44,724 bases of DNA from Candidatus Neoanaerotignum galli (GTDB lineage: Bacteria > Bacillota > Clostridia > Lachnospirales > Anaerotignaceae): NCBI GenBank assembly GCA_904381335.1, contig CAJFIN010000005.1, forward strand, positions 1-44,724, given 5' to 3'. A program made the position numbers and the translations under genes. This document shows positions 25,475 through 34,523 of the stretch, one piece after another. Numbering within the stretch: the first letter of the stretch is position 1; each line of letters opens with the position of its first letter. The notes beneath the pieces were generated by a model. That model made no database searches and was not told the origin of the DNA. It saw nothing but the letters and a program-made list of their open reading frames with translations.

Positions 25475-26328
25475 GACTCTTTCTTTCCGTGGCCTTTTAA
25501 CGCCGCATAAATCTCTCGCTTTGAAACACCGCGATCTTTCGCCACCAGTTTCATGGCTTCTTTTTCCATTTTCCCGGCTGCTAAATACCGGGCCATATGT
25601 TCTTCCAAAGAAAGGGAAGCAAATGCCGCTTCCTGTTCTTTTTGCATCTCATCTGGGTCCCGACCCGCCACAACAATCACAAACTCCCCTTTAGGCGGAT
25701 GTTCTTCGTACCATGCCAAAAGCTCTGACAGTGTGCCGGACCGGCGCTCTTCAAATTTTTTTGTCAGTTCCCGCAGGCAGCAGGCCTGCCGATTTCCTAC
25801 AGCCAAAGTAAGGGTTCGCAGTGTCTCCACCAAATGATGGGGCGCTTCATAAAATACGGTTGTCCGCTGTTCCTTTGCCAAGGCATCCAATACCTTAGCC
25901 CGCTCCTTTTTCTCTGGCGGCAAAAACCCCTCAAACACAAACCTGCGCCCACCAAGGCCGGATAAAACCACCGCTGTTACCACAGCCGATGCGCCCGGCG
26001 CCACCGTTACCGGCACGTCATTGGCATAACAAAGCCGTACCAAATCTTCCCCTGGGTCAGAAATGCCGGGCATCCCAGCGTCTGTCACCAAAGCAATCTG
26101 CTTTCCTTCCTGAAGGGCTTTTAATAACTGAGGGCCTTTTACGGCCTTATTATGCTCATAGTAACTTGTCATGGGAGTCGTAATGCCAAAATGATTTAAT
26201 AATTTCAACGTCTGGCGCGTATCTTCCGCTGCGATCAGATCACACTCTTTTAACAGGCGCAATACCCGCAGCGTCATATCCTCCAAATTTCCAATAGGCG
26301 TTGCACAAAGATATAACGTTCCTGTCAT
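25471..26328 (-). CDS. rsmI: 16S rRNA (cytidine1402-2'-O)-methyltransferase
   Basis: The 285-residue protein begins MTGTLYLCATPIGNLEDMTLRVLRLLKECDLIAAEDTRQT, the hallmark of RsmI in the tetrapyrrole-methylase-like family. SAM-binding parts follow: LVTDAGMPGISDPGEDLVRLC and the proline-free GASAVVTAVVLSGL, then FEGFLPPEKKER. It 2'-O-methylates C1402 of 16S rRNA in the decoding centre. The start at 26328 (rather than an earlier frame start) overlaps the yabB stop as ATGA and has GGGGAGG upstream. Confidence 0.95.
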   Translation of the reverse strand: MTGTLYLCATPIGNLEDMTLRVLRLLKECDLIAAEDTRQTLKLLNHFGITTPMTSYYEHNKAVKGPQLLKALQEGKQIALVTDAGMPGISDPGEDLVRLCYANDVPVTVAPGASAVVTAVVLSGLGGRRFVFEGFLPPEKKERAKVLDALAKEQRTTVFYEAPHHLVETLRTLTLAVGNRQACCLRELTKKFEERRSGTLSELLAWYEEHPPKGEFVIVVAGRDPDEMQKEQEAAFASLSLEEHMARYLAAGKMEKEAMKLVAKDRGVSKREIYAALKGHGKKES

Positions 26329-27071
26329 GGCTGATTCGCCTCCCCATAGTAGATCTGCCAAGCCTCTGGCGTATAGTCGCCATCAGGGCCATAAATCATC
26401 AGCACCGGCTCCATTTTCACCATCGGCCGCCCACCCCGCACTGCCTCTATCAAAACCAACACTGGCTCCTTTTCTGCACTGGCCTGCACCAATCGCATCC
26501 GCTTTGGCTCCAGCTTATATTCCCGCAGCAGACACATAAGGTCCACTAGCCGGTGTGGACGGTGAATCAAATAAAACCGTCCGCCAAATTGAAGCAGCCG
26601 GGCTGCTTGGCGCACCACGCCAGCTAAATCCACTAAAATTTCATGACGCGCAATGGCCTTCGGCCCATACGCATTTTTTAGTCCGCCGCCTTCGTTCATA
26701 TATGGTGGATTACAAGTGACCACCTGAAATGTAGCCGCTGCAAAGGCGGATGGTGGGTCTTTGATATCGCCCGTAAAAATATGGATACAGTCTGTCAAAC
26801 CATTCAGCGCCACACTGCGGCGGGCCATTTCGGCACTCTCTTCCTGAATCTCTAGGCCATAATACTGCTCGCCGCCATACCGTGCCTCCATCAAAATTGG
26901 GATAATACCTGTCCCTGTGCCTAAATCCGCCACTCTTTCCCCCGGCATCGCCTTGGCAAAAGCGGATAACAACACGGCGTCAATGCCAAAGCAAAACCGT
27001 TTTGGATCTTGAATGATCCGGCGTCCTTTGCGGTGCAGGTCATCAATTCGTTCGCCGGGTTTTAGCGTCAC
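26325..27071 (-). CDS. tRNA1(Val) A37 N6-methyltransferase family protein (YabB/TrmN6)
   Basis: The 248-residue Rossmann methyltransferase has the start RKGRRIIQDPKRFCFGIDAVLLSAFA, motif I VADLGTGTGIIPILM (about residues 44-58), and the catalytic NPPYMNEGG (about 118-126) of adenine/glutamine-type N-methyltransferases. It corresponds to Bacillus YabB in the same gene order. It is predicted to N6-methylate adenosine in tRNA. Its start overlaps yaaT and its stop overlaps rsmI, both by 4 bp. Confidence 0.9.
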   Translation of the reverse strand: MTLKPGERIDDLHRKGRRIIQDPKRFCFGIDAVLLSAFAKAMPGERVADLGTGTGIIPILMEARYGGEQYYGLEIQEESAEMARRSVALNGLTDCIHIFTGDIKDPPSAFAAATFQVVTCNPPYMNEGGGLKNAYGPKAIARHEILVDLAGVVRQAARLLQFGGRFYLIHRPHRLVDLMCLLREYKLEPKRMRLVQASAEKEPVLVLIEAVRGGRPMVKMEPVLMIYGPDGDYTPEAWQIYYGEANQP

Positions 27072-28174
27072 TGGTTTTTCTCCTTTGTTTGTCCTGTTTG
27101 TGTCTGCCGTGCCGATTTAGGCTGGCGGTACTGTCTTACTTCCCGCTCCTGTTTTTTCTCTCCACGGTATTCTCGCTCTGGCCGAGCTTGCTTATTCTCT
27201 CGAGAATACTTCTCCTGGATTTCTTTCGGCCCTTTGTTTTTCTCCCGTCCTTTGTCTGCCTCGCTTGGCCCATTTGCCTCATCTAAATCCAAATCCAGAA
27301 TCTCCTCTGGATCAACATGTTTGGCTTCTGGTTTGGGATGATTTTTGCGGGATTTTTTGGAGCGGATGACCTGAATCTCATCCACATGGTAAAAGCCAAT
27401 CGTTGGCGGGTCGTTTTCTTTTTTTCGTACCGCTGCTTTTACTGCTTGGAGCAGCACATTGATTGCTAAAATTTCTCCTGTACCATCTGGCGTTTCGATG
27501 ATGTCCCCCACAAAAGGAAGCTTTTTATTTAATTCTTCATACATTTCTTCCTCATATTTTAAACAGCACATCAGCCGGCCGCAGATCCCGCTGATTTTGG
27601 TCGGGTTGAGGGATAAGTTCTGCTCTTTTGCCATACGAATGGAAACCGGTGTAAAATCTTCCAAAAAGCTGGCACAACACAGTTTCCGGCCGCAGATCCC
27701 AATGCCACCAAGCATTTTTGCCTCATCCCGCACCCCAATTTGGCGCAGCTCAATCCGCGTACGGAACACAGCAGCCAATTCTTTTACCAGTTCCCGAAAA
27801 TCCACCCGTCCATCGGCCGTAAAATAAAAAATCATTTTATTATGGTCAAACGTAATCTCCGCATCCACCAGCTTCATGCCTAATTTATGCTTGGCAATTT
27901 TTTCTTCACAGATCTGGAAGGCTTCTTTTTCTCGTTTTCTATCCTCTTCTTGTTGTGCCAAATCCTCTGCTGTCGCCTTGCGAAGCACTTTTTTCAGTGG
28001 CTGTACCACCTGTTTTTCATCCACCATATGGTTTTTCTTGACCACATGGCCTAACTCCACGCCTCGTGCCGTTTCCACCACAGCCGATTCCCCTTCTGCA
28101 AACGGAATCCCATTTGGATCAAAAAAATAGACTTTTCCGGCTTTTTTAAACCGGATTCCGATCACTTCATACAT
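27068..28174 (-). CDS. ricT: PSP1-domain protein (YaaT/RicT)
   Basis: The 368-residue protein is YaaT-like. It has a MYEVIGIRFKKAGKVYFFDPNG start, HKLGMKLVDAEITFDHNKMIFYFTADGRVDFRELVKELA (PSP1 core, about residues 95-135), and then the cysteine motifs LGGIGICGRKLCCASFL and SGICGRLMCCLKYEEEMY, which in RicT help hold Fe-S clusters of the Ric complex. In Bacillus RicT acts with RicA/RicF in RNase Y-dependent mRNA maturation and sporulation/biofilm control. The last about 90 residues are a low-complexity K/E/R tail not needed for the core. It overlaps the holB end by 8 bp. Confidence 0.93.
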   Translation of the reverse strand: MYEVIGIRFKKAGKVYFFDPNGIPFAEGESAVVETARGVELGHVVKKNHMVDEKQVVQPLKKVLRKATAEDLAQQEEDRKREKEAFQICEEKIAKHKLGMKLVDAEITFDHNKMIFYFTADGRVDFRELVKELAAVFRTRIELRQIGVRDEAKMLGGIGICGRKLCCASFLEDFTPVSIRMAKEQNLSLNPTKISGICGRLMCCLKYEEEMYEELNKKLPFVGDIIETPDGTGEILAINVLLQAVKAAVRKKENDPPTIGFYHVDEIQVIRSKKSRKNHPKPEAKHVDPEEILDLDLDEANGPSEADKGREKNKGPKEIQEKYSRENKQARPEREYRGEKKQEREVRQYRQPKSARQTQTGQTKEKNQ

Positions 28175-29195
28175 GTCGTTCTCCTTTTATCTCAAGCAGC
28201 ATAGCCTCTAAAGCCAGCTGAAAATTTACATTTTGTTGCACCTGGCGTTTTGCCCTAACCACAGCTGTAATTCCCCGGTAAACCTCCGTCATGGACCAAC
28301 TGCGCGCAGCTTGGGTAATGAATTCCTTCCGGTCTTTTTGCAGCAAAAAAGAAGACCCTGGCAGCTGTTTTTCCACTAAGACATCCCGAAAGAACATCGC
28401 CACTAAATCAAAAAAGAGAGAAGCCTGCTGATCCGCTGCCCATTGGCCCGGCCACAACATCACATCCGAAAAAGGTGTTTGCCAAAACCCGGCCAGCTTC
28501 ATCAGCACATCTTCCCGCATTGCCAAAAATCCTTCTTCTTCCCATAGCTGCAACGCCCTGCCAATGCAGCCAGCCGCATATTCTCCTAAAAAATGCGCCT
28601 CTCCTTCTGGCACCTTCTTCTCATCCATTAAATACTGCGCCACATCACTTTCTGATAAAGGCGGGATGGATATCACCGGACAACGTGATCGAACGGTAGG
28701 CAAAAACTGCCCCGCCTGCTGGGCCAAAAGCAAAAATACAGCCTGTCCAGGCGGCTCTTCCAATGTTTTTAGCAATGCATTTTGCGCTGCCTGCGTCATC
28801 TCTCCTGCTTCGGGCACCAAAAACACTTTCCGATCTGCTCGGTATGGCTTAATGGCCGCTTCTTCCACTATCTGCTCCCGTACATCTTCCACGCCAAGAA
28901 CCTTCGTTTTCTTTGGCCGAACCACAAAGAAATCGGGATGATTGCCGCTTTCCATAATCTGACAGGCAATACAATGCCCACATGAAAATTCTTCTTTGCT
29001 TTCACATAATAGTGCCCGGGCGATCACATGACCCAGCAATTCTTTTCCGCTCCCCTGCGGGCCTTCCAAAATACAGGCATGAGGAAATCGACCGCCCTGG
29101 ATCATCTCCTTTAGGCGGCCTTTCCATCCCTCTTTTGCGCGAAACACTTGCCAGGCGTATCTGGCTTGATCAGATTTTGACAAATTGATCCACAT
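28167..29195 (-). CDS. holB: DNA polymerase III delta' subunit
   Basis: The 342-residue AAA+ clamp-loader subunit has ACILEGPQGSGKELLGHVIARALLC (Walker A region), zinc cysteines (C...CGHCIACQIM), LLKTLEEPPGQAVFLLLA and the sensor-like VRSRCPVISIPPL. It helps load the beta sliding clamp at replication forks. The start is uncertain: the frame runs back to GTG at 29219 and ATG at 29195 without a strong site, and both lie inside the yaaQ end, so translation may be coupled to yaaQ. I used the ATG. Confidence 0.9.
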   Translation of the reverse strand: MWINLSKSDQARYAWQVFRAKEGWKGRLKEMIQGGRFPHACILEGPQGSGKELLGHVIARALLCESKEEFSCGHCIACQIMESGNHPDFFVVRPKKTKVLGVEDVREQIVEEAAIKPYRADRKVFLVPEAGEMTQAAQNALLKTLEEPPGQAVFLLLAQQAGQFLPTVRSRCPVISIPPLSESDVAQYLMDEKKVPEGEAHFLGEYAAGCIGRALQLWEEEGFLAMREDVLMKLAGFWQTPFSDVMLWPGQWAADQQASLFFDLVAMFFRDVLVEKQLPGSSFLLQKDRKEFITQAARSWSMTEVYRGITAVVRAKRQVQQNVNFQLALEAMLLEIKGERHV

Positions 29196-29496
29196 CCAAT
29201 ACAAATACCGTTGCCCCACCCACTTTTACTTCAATGGGGCGGCGCACAAAGCCATCTAAATTGGTATAGGGCGTAAAATCTCCCACCATTTTATTTTTCA
29301 TCTTGCAGTTGGTGCGGAAAATATTCAATACGTCTTCCACTTTTTCATCTTCCACACCAGAAATCAGCGTGGTATTGCCCACACGCAAAAATCCGCCCGA
29401 AGAAACCAGCTTCGTTACCATAAAGCCTTCCTGATTCAACAGGCGTACTAATTTTGCAGCATCATCATCATGCACAATGGCCAGTACTAATTTCAT
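29170..29496 (-). CDS. darA: Cyclic di-AMP receptor DarA/PstA (YaaQ)
   Basis: The 108-residue PII-like protein starts MKLVLAIVHDDDAAKLVRLLNQEGFMVTKLVSSGGFLRVGNTTLISGVED, the DarA/PstA signature. RNCKMKNK and a C-terminal beta region (VGGATVFVLDVDQF) follow. Trimers bind c-di-AMP in Firmicutes; the downstream partner is unknown. I chose the ATG at 29496 because GGAGG lies just upstream and the family starts there; the frame extends further upstream only as tmk shadow. It lies 17 bp after the tmk stop. Confidence 0.93.
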   Translation of the reverse strand: MKLVLAIVHDDDAAKLVRLLNQEGFMVTKLVSSGGFLRVGNTTLISGVEDEKVEDVLNIFRTNCKMKNKMVGDFTPYTNLDGFVRRPIEVKVGGATVFVLDVDQFVKI

Positions 29497-29512
29497 TTCC
29501 GCCACCTCCACA

Positions 29513-30136
29513 TTATTCCCATAAAAAAGCCAGGGCTTTTTTGACTTCCTGCCATACTTCCTCCACCGGTTTAGCCGCATCAATGGGTACAATCCTATTG
29601 CCGCCATCTTGTTGGGCCAGATGCACATAGCCCTCATAAACTACCTGATGAAACGCCATTTTCTCCCCCTCCAGCCGGTCGGGTGTATGGGATTGCTGGG
29701 CCCGGCGCAGCCCTTCTGCTGGAGAAAGCAGAAACACCAGTGTTCGATCCGGCATCAAGCCGTCCATCGCCCGTTCATTGATATATTTAATCCAATCTAT
29801 TCCTAAGTGCCGGGCTATCCCTTGATAGACCAAACTAGAATCATAATACCGATCGCAAAGCACAATCCGGCCTTCCTGTAGCGCAGGGCGAATCACTTCC
29901 CGCACATGTTGGGCCCGACTGGCCGCATACAAAAGCGCTTCCGTCTCCGGCGCCATCTCGCCAAAGTCGGGGGATAACAGAACCTTCCGGATGGCTTCCC
30001 CTATGGATGTACCTCCCGGCTCCCGCGTTAAAAGATAAGGAATCCGATGGGCTTTCAGCTCTTGTTCGATCCGCAGTAATTGGGTAGATTTTCCCGCGCC
30101 ATCCACGCCTTCTAATGTAATCAGCCTGCCCTGCAT
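29513..30136 (-). CDS. tmk: Thymidylate kinase
   Basis: The 207-residue protein has the P-loop LEGVDGAGKSTQLLRI, LTREPGGTSIGEAIRKVLL (the DR/E-type substrate motif), ILCDRYYDSSLVYQG and a LID-like segment. It phosphorylates dTMP to dTDP with ATP. Three ATG codons in a row follow GGAGG; the third (30136) has the best 8-nt spacing, the first is too close. It is second in the lepB-to-ybaK operon. Confidence 0.96.
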   Translation of the reverse strand: MQGRLITLEGVDGAGKSTQLLRIEQELKAHRIPYLLTREPGGTSIGEAIRKVLLSPDFGEMAPETEALLYAASRAQHVREVIRPALQEGRIVLCDRYYDSSLVYQGIARHLGIDWIKYINERAMDGLMPDRTLVFLLSPAEGLRRAQQSHTPDRLEGEKMAFHQVVYEGYVHLAQQDGGNRIVPIDAAKPVEEVWQEVKKALAFLWE

Positions 30137-30195
30137 CATCATTTCCTCCCTAGTTTTATCTTTTTATTATAGCAAATTCCCATAGAAAACGCAAT

Positions 30196-30702
30196 TTAAT
30201 CCGTAAGAAAACCAATCCTTGTTACCGGTAAAATCCGGAAAAACACCTTGCCTTGCACCTGTGCCATCGGGACACTACCAAAGGCACGGCTATCGGTGCT
30301 CTTTTGCCGGTTATCCCCCAGCAAAAACACTTCTCCTACCGGCACGGTCACATCCAAATCATCCTCGGTTATGCCTTGGGCATAAGGTTCCTCCAGCGTT
30401 TGGCCATTAACTGTCACCACACCATCATGGATAGCCACCTGATCTCCTTCTAGCGCAATCACTCGCTTGACCATGACAATCTTTTCTCCGTTGATCTGCT
30501 GAGAAAACGTCACCACATCCCCCTGGTCATACCAGCCCATCCATGCTGCCACCCGGCAAATCAGCAGTGTATCTCCATGATGAAGCGTCTGTTCCATGGA
30601 GCTTCCTTCTACTCGTGCCGGAAAACATACAAAATATAAAATCAGCAGGATCAATACTGCTTCCCACAGGGCAGAGATCCAATTTTTGATGGATTTGTTC
30701 AC
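30196..30702 (-). CDS. lepB: Type I signal peptidase
   Basis: The 168-residue signal peptidase has one N-terminal membrane segment (ISALWEAVLILLILYFVCFPA), box B VEGSSMEQTL with the nucleophile Ser35, the general-base Lys79 in MVKRVIALEGD, and box E GDNRQKSTDSRAFG. It removes signal peptides on the outer face of the membrane. The start is a GTG at 30702, chosen because AAGGAG lies 9 nt before it; the longer frame opens with a TTG that has no site and would contain that same ribosome site. It is the first gene of the housekeeping operon, 60 bp before tmk. Confidence 0.93.
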   Translation of the reverse strand: MNKSIKNWISALWEAVLILLILYFVCFPARVEGSSMEQTLHHGDTLLICRVAAWMGWYDQGDVVTFSQQINGEKIVMVKRVIALEGDQVAIHDGVVTVNGQTLEEPYAQGITEDDLDVTVPVGEVFLLGDNRQKSTDSRAFGSVPMAQVQGKVFFRILPVTRIGFLTD

Positions 30703-30757
30703 AGTCAAGTTCTCCTTTGTGTCCAAAATTTCCCGGCCAAGCCGGTGTATTATTTTC

Positions 30758-30787
30758 AGTATATGCTTTCTCTTTCTGGCTTTTCAA
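30758..30787 (-). promoter_or_regulatory. Promoter of the lepB-tmk-darA-holB-ricT-yabB-rsmI-ybaK operon
   Basis: TTGAAA (30782-30787), an 18-bp spacer and TATACT (30758-30763) on the minus strand, about 55 bp before the lepB GTG. Confidence 0.6.
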
Positions 30788-30869
30788 GTCTTTTCCTCGT
30801 TGTTTTAAAAATTTGTCACTTCCTTCAAAAGGGTGGCCTTGCATACGACAAAATTCGGGATTTTTTTGC

Positions 30870-30911
30870 AAAAAAATGTCCTGCCAGACAAAGCCTTTGC
30901 CTGGCAAGACA
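30870..30911 (-). terminator. Rho-independent terminator after the phosphohexomutase
   Basis: On the minus strand TGTC-TT-GCCAG pairs with CTGGC-AG-GACA around a loop, followed by seven T. It starts about 35 bp past the stop. Confidence 0.8.
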
Positions 30912-30945
30912 TGGTATCTGTTTTTTCCGGTTAATGGGTAACGCC

Positions 30946-32679
30946 TTAACCTTCTACGCCCATACGCTGACAGATGGCCTGATCCACGGCTTGAGCCGCT
31001 TCTTCCGCGCGCTGCATAGAATCTGCCTTCACACCATAATAAATCTTAATCTTCGGCTCAGTGCCAGAAGGCCGAACACAAACCCAATCGCCTGTCTCCA
31101 ACGTATAGTGCAGCACATTGGAAGGCGGCAACGTATCTTCCTCCTCAGCCCCCGTTAGCAGATTGTGAAACTTCCGGGTCTGATAGTCCCGCACCCAAGC
31201 CACTTTCCGGCCTGCAAACGATGTGGGCGGATTTTGCCGTAGATCCTCCATCATAGCGGCTATTTTTTTCGCTCCCTCAATCCCTTCAAAGGTCAAAGAG
31301 CGGACTTTTTCCTGATAATAGCCATACTTCTGATATAGCTCCAGCAGGCCATCGTACAGTGTCATGCCTCTCTTTTTATAGTATGCCGTCATTTCTGCCA
31401 CCAACATGCTGGCTGCCACAGCATCTTTATCCCGGGCATATGTACCGGCCAGAGAACCATAGCTTTCTTCAAAACCAAAAAGATAGGTATATGCTCCGCT
31501 TTGCTCAAACTCTTTGATCTTCTCGCCGATGTATTTAAAGCCTGTTAATACATCAAATACCTTCACCCCATAGGCCGCCGCAATGGGCCGCACCATTTCT
31601 GTAGAAACAATGGTTTTAACCAATGCGCCGTTTGCAGGCAGCTTGCCCAGTGCTTTTCTTTGGCTAAGCACATATTCCGCCAGTAATGCTCCTGTCATAT
31701 TTCCTGTCAGCACCACATAGGCGCCAGCATCATTTTTTACCATCACACCCACCCGATCTGCATCAGGATCTGTGGCAATGATAACATCTGCCCCTTCTTT
31801 TTGGGCAATGCCAATGGCCAGGGTAAATACTTTCGGATCCTCGGGATTGGGATAACCCACTGTGGTAAAATTGCCATCTGGCAGTTCCTGCTCTGGCACC
31901 ACAAACACATGGCGGTATCCTAGTTCACTTAAAAGCCGCCGCACAGGCAGATTCCCTGTCCCATGCAAAGGCGTATACACGATTTTTAGATCTCCGCCCA
32001 TCTCTTGGCCAAGCTCCGGATGAAGACTGATCTTCTTGACAGCGTCCAGATACGCCCGGTCCACCGTCTCTCCAATTACTTCATAAAGGCCCTGCCGTTC
32101 TGCTTCAGCACGGCTGAAACTCCGCACCTTGCTAAAATCAGTGATAGCGTTCACCTTTTCGATAATCTGGCCATCTTTGGGGTAAGGCACTTGGCCGCCA
32201 TCTTCCCCATATACTTTGTAGCCGTTATACTGAGGAGGATTATGACTGGCCGTAATCACGATGCCGGCGTCACAGCCCAAATAGCGCACCGTAAAGGAAA
32301 GCACCGGCGTGGGCCGTAAAGAATCAAACACATAGGCTTTGATGCCGTTACCAGCCAGCACCAAGCCAGCCCGCTCTGCAAAAGCGGAAGATTGATGACG
32401 AGAATCATAGGCAATGGCCACAGACAATTTTTTCCCTGGATGCGCTTGTTTCAGATAATCTGCAAGGCCCTGGGTCGCCCGGCCCACTGTATAGCGATTC
32501 ATCCGGTTGGTACCGGCGCCCATAATTCCCCGCAATCCGCCTGTACCAAATTCCAATTCTTTATAAAACCGTTCTTCGATCTCCTTTGGATCATGCTCGA
32601 TGGCAGCCAGTTCCGCCTTTGTTTCTTCATCAAACGTAGGATCTGTCAGCCAGCGCCGGTATTCTTCCATATAGCCCAT
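30946..32679 (-). CDS. Alpha-D-phosphohexomutase (phosphoglucomutase/phosphomannomutase, PgcA-like)
   Basis: The 577-residue enzyme has the phosphohexomutase signature VITASHNPPQYNGYKVY with phosphoserine Ser145, the metal-binding DPDADRVG, the sugar-binding GFEESYGSLAG, and the phosphate-binding RPSGTEPKIKIYYG. Its length and ELEFGTGGLRGIMGAGTNRMN start fit the PgcA/PGM2-like group. It interconverts glucose-1-P and glucose-6-P for cell-envelope glycans and glycogen. The start at 32679 follows GGAGG by 8 nt. It lies 22 bp after the PEGA gene, probably in one transcript with it. Confidence 0.95.
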   Translation of the reverse strand: MGYMEEYRRWLTDPTFDEETKAELAAIEHDPKEIEERFYKELEFGTGGLRGIMGAGTNRMNRYTVGRATQGLADYLKQAHPGKKLSVAIAYDSRHQSSAFAERAGLVLAGNGIKAYVFDSLRPTPVLSFTVRYLGCDAGIVITASHNPPQYNGYKVYGEDGGQVPYPKDGQIIEKVNAITDFSKVRSFSRAEAERQGLYEVIGETVDRAYLDAVKKISLHPELGQEMGGDLKIVYTPLHGTGNLPVRRLLSELGYRHVFVVPEQELPDGNFTTVGYPNPEDPKVFTLAIGIAQKEGADVIIATDPDADRVGVMVKNDAGAYVVLTGNMTGALLAEYVLSQRKALGKLPANGALVKTIVSTEMVRPIAAAYGVKVFDVLTGFKYIGEKIKEFEQSGAYTYLFGFEESYGSLAGTYARDKDAVAASMLVAEMTAYYKKRGMTLYDGLLELYQKYGYYQEKVRSLTFEGIEGAKKIAAMMEDLRQNPPTSFAGRKVAWVRDYQTRKFHNLLTGAEEEDTLPPSNVLHYTLETGDWVCVRPSGTEPKIKIYYGVKADSMQRAEEAAQAVDQAICQRMGVEG

Positions 32680-32701
32680 CACAATTACCTCCTTCAGCCC
32701 A

Positions 32702-34225
32702 TCAATCATTTTCTTGCAAAGATATGGTCACACGGGTATCCGGCCCTTGTACATCCACCGTTTCCGTGTTTTCTTCTCCATTCAGTTCTGCCCGGATCTC
32801 ATGTTCCCCGAAAGGCAGCGATGTCATCACCGGTGATACCCCCACATAATCGCCATCGATATACACCTTCGCCCAGCCGGGATCCGTATAAACAATGCAG
32901 TTCCCTGTTTCCGGCGTTTGTTCTTTTTCGGGTACTTCTTCCGGTACCGGAGGAAAATATGGCGTTACTTCTGCAATCTTCTTTAGCTGTACCTGCAATG
33001 ACAGGGGTTGTGCGCCCACTTCCACCGTTTGGCCCCAACGTTCATATCCTTCTAAATACACATCTATACGGTGGCTGCCGGGCGTAGTCTCAATAACCGA
33101 TTGTCCCGCGGGCTGTTCTATGCCATCCACATAAATCAGCGCCCCGGCAGGATTCACCGTTACAGTGATTGTGCCCATTTCCACCTTCTTGGCTGCCTGG
33201 GATAAGTCAAGGGTAGTGCGTTCATCCTGGTCGATATTCACGTAGACGGTATATGGCTCGATGTTATCCCCAGATATTTCTAATTGATGCCGGCCACAGC
33301 CCAATTCCACTAAGCCCGTGGAAAGATCTAACGGCATTTCTTCCTCATCCAGCAGCACCTGCAGATGATCTACCAACTGACGGTTTTTAAAGTATAAATA
33401 TCCATGGCTGGCCTCCACCCGCAGGGAAAGCACTTCTTCACCCTTGCCCATCATTGTCACCGTATCCAAAGGAGAAATATCTCCCGGAGAAACGGTTTTA
33501 TCCTCAAAAATAAAATAGGCATCCTCTCCATAGTGATATGTCTTACCATCCAATAGGATCTCACGGGCAGCAAAATCCACCTCGGCACCCGTCACTTGCT
33601 CCAGCCGCCAAACGCCTGGCGCCAATGCCAAAGAACCAAGAATATCGCTTTCGCCCTTTCTTTCATAGGCTACCACATCTCCCGCGGCTAAACCTGTGTA
33701 GGAAATCACTTGACCTTGCTCATCTTGGAACTTGGTTTCCAAATCCACGGTCAGCTGAAGTTGTTCCTTGCGGTCGATATCATAAAGTGCAATAGTGCGG
33801 CCATTTCCAGGCAAAAGCACCGCCAATCCTTCACTGGTTTCGGCCCGCTGGGCATCTGTCAGCACCGGCGTATTTGCAGAGCCTTCCGGCACGGTAGCCT
33901 CAGACGGCCCACCGCCAGTATACACCATGGCCCCCACAAAAATGCAGAAAAAAACCAGTACGCCCGCCAGTATCACCGCTTTCCAAAAATTTTTATTTTC
34001 TGGTTGGCTCTCTTGCCCTGGCATCGAAACCGAAGACCGGCCTGATGCGCCAGAGGGCTTCACCTTTTCCCTTGGGGAAGGTTGTAACGAGGAAGCAGGC
34101 TTAACGGGATGAAACTCTTGGGTGGCTCCCCGTTCTGTTTCTTCCCGGACTTTGTCATTGAGCCGGTCGAGGCGGACGGTGGCGCCAAAATCGTCTGCTT
34201 GATCTTCAAAATGATAATGCGGCAT
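32702..34225 (-). CDS. PEGA-domain membrane protein
   Basis: The 507-residue protein has a polar cytoplasmic N-terminus (about 1-80), one membrane span (AVILAGVLVFFCIFVGAMVY, about 83-102) and a long extracytoplasmic part. The middle (about 115-290) is beta-rich and not recognised. Further on are PEGA-type repeats, clearest at about 355-420 (TITVTVNPAGALIYVDGIEQPAG...PGSHRIDVYLEGYE) and about 440-505 (YTDPGWAKVYIDGDYVGVSPVMTSLPFGEHEIRAEL), with a weaker one before (about 295-350). PEGA domains are surface modules thought to bind carbohydrate or protein. The envelope-sugar enzyme downstream fits a cell-surface role. It has its own promoter. The exact role is unknown. Confidence 0.8.
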   Translation of the reverse strand: MPHYHFEDQADDFGATVRLDRLNDKVREETERGATQEFHPVKPASSLQPSPREKVKPSGASGRSSVSMPGQESQPENKNFWKAVILAGVLVFFCIFVGAMVYTGGGPSEATVPEGSANTPVLTDAQRAETSEGLAVLLPGNGRTIALYDIDRKEQLQLTVDLETKFQDEQGQVISYTGLAAGDVVAYERKGESDILGSLALAPGVWRLEQVTGAEVDFAAREILLDGKTYHYGEDAYFIFEDKTVSPGDISPLDTVTMMGKGEEVLSLRVEASHGYLYFKNRQLVDHLQVLLDEEEMPLDLSTGLVELGCGRHQLEISGDNIEPYTVYVNIDQDERTTLDLSQAAKKVEMGTITVTVNPAGALIYVDGIEQPAGQSVIETTPGSHRIDVYLEGYERWGQTVEVGAQPLSLQVQLKKIAEVTPYFPPVPEEVPEKEQTPETGNCIVYTDPGWAKVYIDGDYVGVSPVMTSLPFGEHEIRAELNGEENTETVDVQGPDTRVTISLQEND

Positions 34226-34265
34226 GGCCCATTCTCCTTTTCACAAAGCTCATCTCTTTTTTTCT

Positions 34266-34294
34266 ATTTTACTGATTTCTCTAACGCTTGGCAA
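34266..34294 (-). promoter_or_regulatory. Promoter of the PEGA-phosphohexomutase unit
   Basis: TTGCCA (34289-34294), a 17-bp spacer and TAAAAT (34266-34271) on the minus strand, 40 bp before the ATG. Confidence 0.65.
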
Positions 34295-34487
34295 GCGAAA
34301 AAAGGATGCCGAGAGCGCTTTTTTTGCCGGAAGATACCTTTTATGCAAAAAGAAACGGCCTCTTGCCTCTTTCACAATCGATTTTACTTTCCAAAAGATA
34401 AACCGCGCTTATTCAACCACCGTCTATTTTTATCGCCCAAAAAATGACGGTCTTAGATGATGATTTCCCCTTCATGATTTTCTTCGT

Positions 34488-34522
34488 AAAAAAATGGCGA
34501 AGCCAAAGGCTCGCCATTTTTT
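34488..34522 (-). terminator. Rho-independent terminator (bidirectional) after the threonine aldolase
   Basis: The stem ATGGCGA/TCGCCAT extends inwards by GCC/GGC around AAA and outwards into runs of A and T. It overlaps the stop region of the aldolase gene. Confidence 0.85.
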
Positions 34523-34523
34523 C